From: an uncultured Sphingomonadales bacterium
Lineage (GTDB): Bacteria > Pseudomonadota > Alphaproteobacteria > Sphingomonadales > Sphingomonadaceae
Reading direction: 5' to 3'
NCBI GenBank assembly: GCA_903868655.1
Contig: CAIPWG010000369.1
Span: 1 to 8,008, forward strand
DNA length: 8,008 nucleotides
Shown: in pieces, positions 1 through 6,643 of the stretch
Position numbering within the stretch: position 1 is the first letter of the stretch
Layout of the letters: each line of letters opens with the position of its first letter
The notes under the pieces: generated by a model
What the model was told of the DNA's origin: nothing
Database searches by the model: none
The model's input: only the letters and a program-made list of their open reading frames with translations
Translations under genes and position numbers: made by a program

Positions 1-2
1 AT

Positions 3-119
3 CTCCCGGCGGCAGACGCCCGGCTGACTGCCACCGGCGCAAAACTGACCGTCACGTATGTCGATGATGATTTTGCCCCCGGCAAGACGTTGGCGCGACA
101 GGACTTCATCGTTCCGTGA
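3..119 (+). CDS. C-terminal end of a probable periplasmic pilus chaperone (partial)
   Basis: An open frame runs in from the left edge and stops at TGA 117-119, giving 38 residues that end LARQDFIVP. The frame is supported by the GTGA overlap with the usher gene, the usual arrangement of translationally coupled genes. The visible tail has an alternating hydrophobic strand (KLTVTYVDDDFAPGKTL) that could be the last beta strands of a PapD-like chaperone, where a conserved 'NDyG'-type turn often follows such a strand. In chaperone-usher loci the gene directly before the usher is usually the chaperone, which folds subunits in the periplasm and delivers them to the usher. The coding call is fairly safe. 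The product name is mainly inferred from context; a spore-coat-U-like pilus subunit is the main alternative. Confidence 0.55.
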   Translation, partial: LPAADARLTATGAKLTVTYVDDDFAPGKTLARQDFIVP

Positions 120-2965
120 CAGGCCAGGGGGCACATGGACAGGCCTCCCCGACACATCTTCCCCAGCGCGCGCGAAGCGCAGGGCGCTGGCCTGCGGGCG
201 CGCTGCTTGCGTTACCGATGGCCTCTGCTCCGGGGATGGCACTTGCCGCGCCCGGCCCGGCACCGGCACCTGGCCCCGAACCGGGGCCGCCCCAGACGAT
301 TGCCCCGCCCAGCACCCCACAGCCGGCAGGTCCGGGCCAGATTGCGCGTCCGGGCCAGCCAGTGGCCAGCAGCATGCCGGTGTTGTCGGACGACAACGAA
401 CTGATTCTGGAGATACGGACCCAGCGCCGCGAAATGACCGATACGATCACTGCGCACGGCTTGCGCGGTGGTATTTATCTGCCAATGGGTGATCTGGCAC
501 GGTTTCTCGATCTGCCGATCAGCATCAGCGACGACGGCCACTATGCCAATGGCTGGTACTTGTCGCCCAACCGCACAATCTCGATCAATCTGCGCGCCGG
601 AACGATCACGCAAGGTGGCATGGAGGCGCCGCTGCCCAAAGCCGACTTTGTCGCGCATGACGGCGAATTGTGGATCAAGGCCGACAGGTTGCAGGACATT
701 TTGCCGATCCGCATCGTGACCGACCTGCGCGCGCAAACTTTGATCGTTCAGACACTCGAAGCGTTTCCTTTCCAACAGCGCATCGCGCGCGATGCCGCGC
801 GCGAACGGCTGGGCAATGCGGGCAGCCATGCCCCGGCACCAACATATCCCCGGCTCGAAACCCGCTATCACCTGATCGATGCGCCCATCGCCGAGGCCGA
901 AGTGCGCACCACCGGCGCACAGGGAATTGCGCCGCATTTGGAAACCGATTTGCGCGCGTCGGGTGATATACTGTTCATGACCGGGCGGTTCTATGCCAGC
1001 CTGTCGTCGACCGACGGGCTTGTGGCCGCGAGGATGCAATTGGGGCGGCGCGATCCGGAGGCCCATTTGCTGGGGCCCTTGAGGGCAACCGAATTTGCGA
1101 TCGGCGATGTGGCGACCGAAACGATGCCGGTTGGCCTGCGCGGGGTTGCTGGCCGCGGTTTTTCCCTGACCAACGAACCGCTCGAACGCGCATCCGTGTT
1201 CGAAACGGTGGATTTTCGCGGGCCGCTGCCGTCGGGATTTGAAATCGAACTTTACCGCAACGATACCCTGGTCGCTTCCACCAGCACGGCGGTCAATGGC
1301 GATTATGAATTTCTGCATATCCCGGTAGAATTCGGCCTGAACGTTTTTCGTCTGGTGTTTTACGGCCCGCAAGGTCAACGCCGCGAAGAAGTCCGGCGGA
1401 TCAGCGTGGGGGATGGCCGCCTGGCCAAGGGTGCATTTACCTACAACCTGTTCGCGGTGCAAAAGGACAAGGCGGTCATCAACGCCACACCGCCGGGTTT
1501 CCAGCCGACGCTCGATAACGGTGACTGGCGCAGCGGCTTCTTCGTACAATACGGCCTGACCAGCGCCCTGACCATGGTTGGCAGCGGCGCATTGTACCAG
1601 ACCAATACGACGTCAGGTACGGTATCGCGATGGCTGACATCGGCGGGTCTGCGCACGGGCATCGCCGGATGGGCCGCGAAAGTTGACGCCTCTGTGGGCA
1701 CCGGAGGGGCCACCGCCATCGAGATCGGCCTTGCTGGAAAATTGCTCGGCACCAGCATCGTCGCCACCCACGCCGAATATGGCCACGGCTATACCGACGA
1801 AGTACGTTCGCCCGGCGGCCTGCCGTTAACCGCGATGACCCAGTTCGATCTGTCCAAGACGTTGCACCTTGGTCAGCATACCATGCCGCTGTCGTTTTCA
1901 TGGCTGCATCTGGCTTTTGCCAATGGACAAGTCACCGACAGCGCCATGTTCCGCCAGACCGTTACTGTGGGACGGGTCATGGCCGCCAATGTCGTCACGT
2001 ATACCGACAGCGCCTTGCCCGGCGCTGCGACCACACATACCACCAATGGCACGTTTGATCTGTCGACATTTGCCGGTAGCCACACCCAATATCGGGCGCA
2101 AGCGAGTTACTCCATCAGCCCGCACCCCGTTCTGGTGGCGCTTGGCGGCGAAGTTTCGCACGATATCGATGCGCGCACCACGTTGCGCGCGTCGCTGAAC
2201 CAGACGTTCACTACGCGTGAAACCACGGTCGGCCTGTCTGGAACGCGCACATTCGGGCCGATCGCCCTGTCGTTCGATTCAACCTATGCCACACCGTCGC
2301 ACAGCTATGCCTTTACGGCGCGGCTGGGTCTCAGCTTTGGCCGCAATCCGCTGAATGGGCGGTTGTTTGCGGCGCGCCCAGGCCTGTCGAGCAGTGGTGC
2401 GGTCGCAGTCCGCGCGTTTTCAGATACCAATGGCAACGGCCAGTACGATGCGGGCGAGCCAGTGATTGGCAACGCTGCTTTTTTCACCGGATCGCAGCAT
2501 GTGACTTCGGGCACCGAGGGCATTGCCCTGTTGACTGCCACCGGCGATGGCACCCGCAGTGCCATACGGATCGACAGCACCAGCCTGCCCGATATCGCGA
2601 TGGCCCCCTCACGCCCCGGCGTCGAAGTGATTGCTCGGCCCGGTCGCATTCCCGTAGTCGATTTCGCGATCCAGCAATTGAGCGATATCGAAGCCACCGC
2701 GGTTTATGCCGATGGCAGCCGCAAGCGTGGTGTGGCCGGGCTGAATCTTGTGCTGATCGATGCCAAAGGCCATCGCGCAGCGCGCGCCCGAAGCGAAAAC
2801 GACGGGTTCGTGCTGATCGAACAAGTTCAGCCAGGCGAATACCGGTTGGAAATCGCTCCGGATCAAGCGCGCAATCTGAACATCCGTGTGGTCAGCGATA
2901 CCCACGTCCACGTCGGCACCAAAGGCAAGACCATCCGGCTGAAAATCGAAGTCGCGCGGCAATAG
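116..2965 (+). CDS. Outer-membrane usher-like protein with C-terminal carboxypeptidase-regulatory-like domain
   Basis: A 949-aa protein predicted to form the outer-membrane pore through which pilus or surface-fibre subunits are assembled. The start is GTG 116, overlapping the upstream stop; no ATG gives a complete signal peptide. Residues 1-44 form a long basic leader and hydrophobic core ending GMALA, then a proline-rich linker (about 46-88). A globular N-terminal domain begins near 94 (NELILEIRTQRREM). A plug-like segment follows: RGPLPSGFEIELYRND at 368-383 and GLNVFRLVFYGPQGQRREE at 407-425, resembling the 'R-x-LP-x-G' region of ushers. Alternating amphipathic strands fill about 430-755 as a barrel. 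The C-terminal part holds an EF-hand-like loop DTNGNGQYDAGE (770-781) and a prealbumin-like regulatory domain (857-949, with PGEYRLEI at 906-913). There are no cysteines, unlike FimD/PapC, which carry a conserved C-terminal pair. It resembles the divergent ushers of alphaproteobacteria. The broad role is well supported; the exact clade is uncertain. Confidence 0.8.
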   Translation: MTGQGAHGQASPTHLPQRARSAGRWPAGALLALPMASAPGMALAAPGPAPAPGPEPGPPQTIAPPSTPQPAGPGQIARPGQPVASSMPVLSDDNELILEIRTQRREMTDTITAHGLRGGIYLPMGDLARFLDLPISISDDGHYANGWYLSPNRTISINLRAGTITQGGMEAPLPKADFVAHDGELWIKADRLQDILPIRIVTDLRAQTLIVQTLEAFPFQQRIARDAARERLGNAGSHAPAPTYPRLETRYHLIDAPIAEAEVRTTGAQGIAPHLETDLRASGDILFMTGRFYASLSSTDGLVAARMQLGRRDPEAHLLGPLRATEFAIGDVATETMPVGLRGVAGRGFSLTNEPLERASVFETVDFRGPLPSGFEIELYRNDTLVASTSTAVNGDYEFLHIPVEFGLNVFRLVFYGPQGQRREEVRRISVGDGRLAKGAFTYNLFAVQKDKAVINATPPGFQPTLDNGDWRSGFFVQYGLTSALTMVGSGALYQTNTTSGTVSRWLTSAGLRTGIAGWAAKVDASVGTGGATAIEIGLAGKLLGTSIVATHAEYGHGYTDEVRSPGGLPLTAMTQFDLSKTLHLGQHTMPLSFSWLHLAFANGQVTDSAMFRQTVTVGRVMAANVVTYTDSALPGAATTHTTNGTFDLSTFAGSHTQYRAQASYSISPHPVLVALGGEVSHDIDARTTLRASLNQTFTTRETTVGLSGTRTFGPIALSFDSTYATPSHSYAFTARLGLSFGRNPLNGRLFAARPGLSSSGAVAVRAFSDTNGNGQYDAGEPVIGNAAFFTGSQHVTSGTEGIALLTATGDGTRSAIRIDSTSLPDIAMAPSRPGVEVIARPGRIPVVDFAIQQLSDIEATAVYADGSRKRGVAGLNLVLIDAKGHRAARARSENDGFVLIEQVQPGEYRLEIAPDQARNLNIRVVSDTHVHVGTKGKTIRLKIEVARQ

Positions 2966-2990
2966 GCAGCTGCAACCTGCGACCCAGCAC

Positions 2991-3022
2991 AAAAAAGAGG
3001 GCCAGTCCAAAGACTGACCCTC
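2991..3022 (-). terminator. Rho-independent terminator of the TonB receptor gene
   Basis: Two 11-base arms (2997-3007 and 3012-3022) flank a 4-base loop, and on the minus strand the hairpin is followed by six T (the A run at 2991-2996). In minus-strand RNA the sixth pair is a G-U wobble, so the stem is continuous. In plus-strand RNA the same position is a C-A mismatch and no T run follows. The structure therefore favours ending the receptor transcript, 26 bases after its stop codon. It may act weakly on the convergent usher transcript. Confidence 0.85.
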
Positions 3023-3047
3023 CCCCAATTCAAGCATCGCCAGCCGA

Positions 3048-5432
3048 TCAGAACGTGGCGTGGACGCGCACACCGAAAGTACGCGGCGGCGCCATGTAGG
3101 CGTTTTGCGTGCCGGTCTGCAGCGGGGTTTCAAAAACCTGCGATGCATAAGTCTTGTTGGTCAGGTTCTGTACCCAGGCTTCGATCGTGTAGCGGTGTTC
3201 GATTTTCACACCGAGGTTGGCATTAACCAGCCCGACCGCACCCTGAATGTTGTTGGCCGCAACGTTGTCATACTGGCTGCTGGCATATTGATACTGCACC
3301 CGGCCAATCAGATCGACGGTGTCGGTCCACGGCGTGTCGAGGTTAACCCCGGCGTTGGCGGTCAGCTTGGGTGCGAAGCGGAAGCGCGAACCCGACAGAT
3401 GCTGATCGATGTTGGGGTCAACACCATACTGTGCATGGGGGATCCACGTGGCATCGGCGTTCAGGGTGATTGCCTTGGTCAGCGCGAACGTGTTTTCGAT
3501 TTCCGCACCGTAATCGACCGCCGATTTGGCATTGAGCACGGTAAAGCGCAGGCCGACGAACTGGGCGATCTGCAGGTTCTTCAAGTCATAATAGAACAGC
3601 GACACGTTGGTACGTGCACGATGGTTCAGATACTGGATTTTCGCACCAAGTTCGAACGCATTGATCGTTTCGGGCTTGTACGAAGGATCGAGCGGCGCTG
3701 CGGGTGCCGCACCGCCGGCCAGCGCCGAAATCAGGCCCACCAGTTGCGGTGGCAGGGCGCCGATATAGGCGGCATTGTTCAACACGCCACCAGCCGCGTT
3801 CTGATCCATATTGATACCGCCGGCTTTGAAGCCATGGTTGTATGTCGCATAGCCCATGGCGTCAGACGTCAGCTTGTATTGCAGGCCGAAAGTGCCCGAA
3901 ACCGCCTTGTCGGTGTGGCCCTGGCTATAAGCCGGTGCCGGACCGAGATTAAGCAGTGTTGCCCATGACGTGGGATTGGCGTCAAAGTGGGTATATGCGA
4001 ACGAACCGGTCTTGTGTTCGATCGAATAACGCAGACCCGCAATCACGCTGAACTTGTCGGTGACTTTGAAATCACCGTGGCCGAACACGGCATACGAGTC
4101 AGTCGTGCCATGCATGGCTTCGGAGTCGAGCAGGCCAGGCGATGCTTCAGCCGTACCGAACGGCAGACCCGCCGCGCCATAGAGCACCCGGTCCCAATAC
4201 GTCTGGGCTTCGAGGCCATTGTACAGTGAACGGCCTGACTTGAGCTTTTCCGAAGACGCAAACGCGCCCAGCACAACGTCAGCGTTCAGTGCGGTGACAT
4301 GGGTGTTGTACGTCAGTTCCTGCGATGTGAACACGCTGTGGAAATCTTCGGCGTAAGGCAGAATGTCGGCGCCCGAGAAGTCGGCGTCTTCGTTCAGCTG
4401 GACCACGTCGAAATGACGATAAGCGGTGACCGACTTCAGCGTACCCGCCCCGACCGCGGCATCGACCAGCAATGTCGCGCCTGCATCCTTGGTCGACTGA
4501 TAGCCCAGCGTGTTGAGCGAAACCTGGAACTTCGACGGATCGGCCGAAGGCAGTTTGTTGCCAAGACCAAGCGTCAGCGCGTCGACCAGCGGCGCGGTCG
4601 GGCCTGCGACAACCCGCTCGGTCGCATAGCAGCATGCGCCATGCGCGGCAGAATAATCACCGATCAGGCGCACCGTGACCGACGATGACGGCTGCCACAG
4701 CAGCTGTGCCTTGCCGGCGAGCGTCTTGTTGCCATCGACCGGCTTGCCCGTGTTGACGTCGGTGAAGAACCCATCGGTGCCCGAAGCGAGTCCCGACACA
4801 CGCACGGCCAGGTTGCTGGCCAGCGGCACGTTGACCGAACCGCGCATCGAATACGTGTTGTAGTTGCCGAAATTGCCATCAACCGAGCCACCGAAATCGG
4901 TGGTCGATGGCTTGGTCGATGCCAGCAGCAGCGCGCCTGCGGTGGTGTTCTTGCCAAACAGCGTGCCTTGCGCCCCGCGCAGCACCTGCAAATTGTCGAT
5001 GTCGAGGAAATCCTGCAACGCGGCGGCCGCGCGCGTGCGATAGACACCATCGATGAACACACCGACCGAACCTTCGAACGAACGGCTGATCCCGGCGGTG
5101 CCCAGACCACGGATGATCAGATCGGCGCTCGACGAGGCGATATTGGTGACACGGAAAGTCACGCTCGGAGTAATCGCACCAATGTTCGACACGTTTTCCA
5201 CGCGCGCCGCAGCCAGTGCATCGGCATTGGCGGCGGTGATCGAGATCGGCACGTTCTGCAATTTTTCCGAACGACGCTGCGCCGTTACGACAATTTCCTG
5301 CAAGCCGGCCTGCGGCGCGGGGCTTGCCTGATCGGCAGCGGCAGCGGCGGGTGCCGCATCGGCCAGCACCGGGGTCGCATAGACACAAGCGAGAGAAGCA
5401 AGGGCCGAACCGGCCCGCCAAATAGCTTTCAT
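3048..5432 (-). CDS. TonB-dependent outer-membrane receptor
   Basis: A 794-aa receptor for energised uptake across the outer membrane, powered by TonB-ExbB-ExbD. The start is ATG at 5432-5430, preceded by a good ribosome site. Residues 1-24 are a signal peptide ending PVLA, followed by an Ala/Pro-rich stretch and a TonB box, LQEIVVTAQRR (44-54). The plug domain includes LIIRGLG (105-111), VGVFIDGVYRTR (123-134) and VLRGAQGTLFGKN (150-162). The remainder is a 22-strand-type barrel ending in the phenylalanine VRVHATF that is typical of outer-membrane proteins. There is no STN signalling domain, so it should not drive an anti-sigma relay itself. The only cysteines in the mature protein are adjacent, C267-C268. 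A long Ala/Pro/Leu-rich loop (about 560-580) interrupts the barrel before SYKPETINAFELG. Length is normal for the family. The ligand cannot be read from the sequence; sphingomonads carry dozens of such receptors for siderophores, glycans and aromatics. The divergent AraC gene is the likely regulator. Confidence 0.95.
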   Translation of the reverse strand: MKAIWRAGSALASLACVYATPVLADAAPAAAAADQASPAPQAGLQEIVVTAQRRSEKLQNVPISITAANADALAAARVENVSNIGAITPSVTFRVTNIASSSADLIIRGLGTAGISRSFEGSVGVFIDGVYRTRAAAALQDFLDIDNLQVLRGAQGTLFGKNTTAGALLLASTKPSTTDFGGSVDGNFGNYNTYSMRGSVNVPLASNLAVRVSGLASGTDGFFTDVNTGKPVDGNKTLAGKAQLLWQPSSSVTVRLIGDYSAAHGACCYATERVVAGPTAPLVDALTLGLGNKLPSADPSKFQVSLNTLGYQSTKDAGATLLVDAAVGAGTLKSVTAYRHFDVVQLNEDADFSGADILPYAEDFHSVFTSQELTYNTHVTALNADVVLGAFASSEKLKSGRSLYNGLEAQTYWDRVLYGAAGLPFGTAEASPGLLDSEAMHGTTDSYAVFGHGDFKVTDKFSVIAGLRYSIEHKTGSFAYTHFDANPTSWATLLNLGPAPAYSQGHTDKAVSGTFGLQYKLTSDAMGYATYNHGFKAGGINMDQNAAGGVLNNAAYIGALPPQLVGLISALAGGAAPAAPLDPSYKPETINAFELGAKIQYLNHRARTNVSLFYYDLKNLQIAQFVGLRFTVLNAKSAVDYGAEIENTFALTKAITLNADATWIPHAQYGVDPNIDQHLSGSRFRFAPKLTANAGVNLDTPWTDTVDLIGRVQYQYASSQYDNVAANNIQGAVGLVNANLGVKIEHRYTIEAWVQNLTNKTYASQVFETPLQTGTQNAYMAPPRTFGVRVHATF

Positions 5433-5436
5433 GAAG

Positions 5437-5444
5437 TTTCCTCT
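5437..5444 (-). promoter_or_regulatory. Ribosome binding site of the TonB receptor gene
   Basis: On the minus strand the sequence AGAGGAAA precedes the ATG at 5432. The GAGGA core (5439-5443) lies 6 bases from the start codon, a near-ideal spacing, and this fixes the receptor start. The purine-rich run extends a few bases further upstream (to about 5451). Confidence 0.8.
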
Positions 5445-5544
5445 TCCTTCCGGACGCGCTGTTCCGCACGCTTGAACTGGTCCGCATAAGGCCGATGGGA
5501 CAAACCAGGGCCGCGAAACGGTGAGAAGCTCTGCGTCAATTCCC

Positions 5545-5553
5545 TGCTAAAAT
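5545..5553 (+). promoter_or_regulatory. Candidate extended -10 promoter element for the AraC gene
   Basis: The word TGCTAAAAT fits an extended -10 element (TG, one base, then a hexamer matching TATAAT at five of six positions). Transcription would begin near 5560, giving a leader of about 23 bases before ATG 5583. There is no good -35 hexamer at 16-18 bp upstream, which extended -10 promoters can tolerate. The TTGACA at 5555-5560 has no plausible -10 at normal spacing. This is a pattern match only. Confidence 0.3.
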
Positions 5554-5582
5554 CTTGACAAATCGCGCCACATATTTAACCA

Positions 5583-6620
5583 ATGACGCCTGTAGTCATG
5601 GTGTTGCCACTTGCCCACACTGCCTCGTTGCAGCAATTCGAACGCTATGCGCGTATCGCCGGGATCGATCTCGATGCGATCCTGAGCGACGAACACAACG
5701 CTGTGCTGGCCGAAGCCCGCACCAGCGAAGTTGTTTCCGCACAAGCCATTGTCGATATTTTTCAGATTGCTGCCATTGCTTCTCGGCGTAGCGATCTGGG
5801 TGTCGGGTTTGCCATGTGGTGCAATCTGCACGGCTATGGACCGCTTAGCCTGTTGTGGGATCACTGCACGTCGGTCGATCAACTGTTACGTCTTGGGGGG
5901 CGCTATCTGCATCTTGAAACCGAGGCGATCGGATCGTCTGCGCTGATCGAAGGCGAAGAGGTGGCGGTGCAACAGTTTCTGACCGTGCCCACGTTGTTGG
6001 GCGGCAGCCAATATCTCGAAACCACGCTGACCCTGCAATTGCGCACGATCCGTTTGATTCTGGGGCAGCAGTGGCACCCGCTGCGGATCGAATTCAGCCA
6101 TCCTGCGCCCGATCAGCTGGGGTTTCACCGCAGCGTGTTTCGCTGTCCGCTGGTATTTGGCGCCGATCGCACCGCGTTGATACTGCCGCCGGATGACCTG
6201 ACGCGCGAAAACCCCAACGGCAACGCCCATTTGACCGCCTATCTCGAGCGCCAGCTGGAAACAGTGCGCGCGAGCCGCAGCGACGACGTGTTGCGCCCGC
6301 TGGAACGCTTCATCACCGCCCATCTCGCAGGAGGTAGCATGACGCTGGAACGCGCCTGCGCCGGGCTGGGTATCGGCGCGCGCACATTGCAACGCGCGCT
6401 CGCCGCGCGAGCCATGACCTTTTCCGATGTTCTGGGCGCTGTTCGGCGGCGAATTGCCGACGATTATTTCGCCTACCAACGCAAACCCAATCTGTCGGAA
6501 CTGGCACACCGTCTGGGTTACACCGAAGCCAGTGCGGCCAGCCGTTTTCTGCGCGAAAACTTTCAGGCGGGCGCCCGTACACTCAGCCGGCAAACCCGCG
6601 CGCAGCGCAGGGCCAGCTAA
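5583..6620 (+). CDS. AraC-family transcriptional regulator (OruR/ArgR-like)
   Basis: A 345-aa cytoplasmic regulator with a ligand-sensing N-terminal domain and a C-terminal double helix-turn-helix. The first ~200 residues match the 'arabinose-binding-like' domain of the OruR/ArgR group: SDLGVGFAM (70-78), then GYGPLS (84-89), then RYLHLE (107-112). The DNA-binding part begins near 250, with a first helix-turn-helix at about 254-273 (TLERACAGLGIGARTLQRAL) and a second at about 303-327 (NLSELAHRLGYTEASAA onward). The usual 'S-x-F-x-R-x-F-x-x-x-G-x-x-P' signature of the second motif is altered: SAASRFLRENFQAGARTL, with no proline. Start codon: ATG 5583 is used, but ATG 5598 is also possible because neither has a clear Shine-Dalgarno. 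Divergent from the TonB receptor gene, it probably activates or represses that gene in response to the imported ligand; this is inferred from arrangement. Family assignment is firm; effector and target are not known. Confidence 0.93.
   Translation: MTPVVMVLPLAHTASLQQFERYARIAGIDLDAILSDEHNAVLAEARTSEVVSAQAIVDIFQIAAIASRRSDLGVGFAMWCNLHGYGPLSLLWDHCTSVDQLLRLGGRYLHLETEAIGSSALIEGEEVAVQQFLTVPTLLGGSQYLETTLTLQLRTIRLILGQQWHPLRIEFSHPAPDQLGFHRSVFRCPLVFGADRTALILPPDDLTRENPNGNAHLTAYLERQLETVRASRSDDVLRPLERFITAHLAGGSMTLERACAGLGIGARTLQRALAARAMTFSDVLGAVRRRIADDYFAYQRKPNLSELAHRLGYTEASAASRFLRENFQAGARTLSRQTRAQRRAS
6329..6341 (+). promoter_or_regulatory. Perfect internal Shine-Dalgarno and in-frame ATG inside the AraC gene
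   Basis: AGGAGGT (6329-6335) is fully complementary to the usual 16S rRNA 3' tail. It lies just before an in-frame ATG at 6339-6341, with four bases between GGAGG and the ATG. Translation from here would give a 93-aa protein that begins exactly at the DNA-binding domain (MTLERACAGLG). The site also encodes an Ala-Gly-Gly-Ser linker, so it could be a coincidence of glycine codons. Confidence 0.3.
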
Positions 6621-6643
6621 AAATTCAGCCCATCAGCCGATGG
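6619..6643 (-). terminator. Possible weak terminator after the phosphatase gene
   Basis: On the minus strand a small hairpin (arms 6643-6639 and 6634-6630, 5-bp stem, 4-base loop) sits at the very end of the phosphatase coding sequence and is followed seven bases later by a run of five T within AATTTTTA. The stem is short and the T run not adjacent, so activity is doubtful. It is listed because the 4-bp gap to the AraC gene leaves no room for a conventional terminator. Confidence 0.2.

Larger units (their letters stand above)
5433..5582. promoter_or_regulatory. Divergent regulatory gap between receptor and AraC regulator
   Basis: This 150-bp gap must hold the promoters for both divergent genes. 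The half next to the AraC gene (about 5530-5580) is clearly more AT-rich than its surroundings and carries TAAAAT, TTGACA and TATTTA-like words. An inverted repeat GTCAA/TTGAC (5535-5539 and 5555-5559) has half-site centres 20 bp apart, two helical turns, a geometry compatible with a dimeric regulator. I found no convincing -35/-10 pair for the receptor on the minus strand. That the region is regulatory follows from the layout; the individual sites are tentative. Confidence 0.6.

Noticed and set aside
212..1549. A 445-codon open frame on the minus strand inside the usher gene
   Set aside because: It lies entirely antisense to a protein with clear usher features. Its translation is rich in Arg, Gly, Ala and His with no recognisable motif, and long antisense frames are common in GC-rich DNA.
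3060..3968. A 302-codon open frame on the plus strand inside the TonB receptor gene
   Set aside because: It is the mirror of the receptor's coding frame, has no recognisable domain and no ribosome site, and overlaps a strongly supported gene.
5499..5562. Repeated word GACAAA at 5499-5504 and 5557-5562 as a direct-repeat operator
   Set aside because: Only six bases match and the copies are 58 bp apart with unrelated flanks; chance is the simpler explanation.
5555..5578. TTGACA (5555-5560) paired with TATTTA (5573-5578) as a promoter
   Set aside because: The spacer is only 12 bp, too short for a sigma-70 promoter, and at normal spacing the -10 would fall on the start codon with no suitable sequence.
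5886..6593. A 235-codon minus-strand open frame inside the AraC gene
   Set aside because: It is antisense to the helix-turn-helix region, has no family resemblance and no ribosome site.
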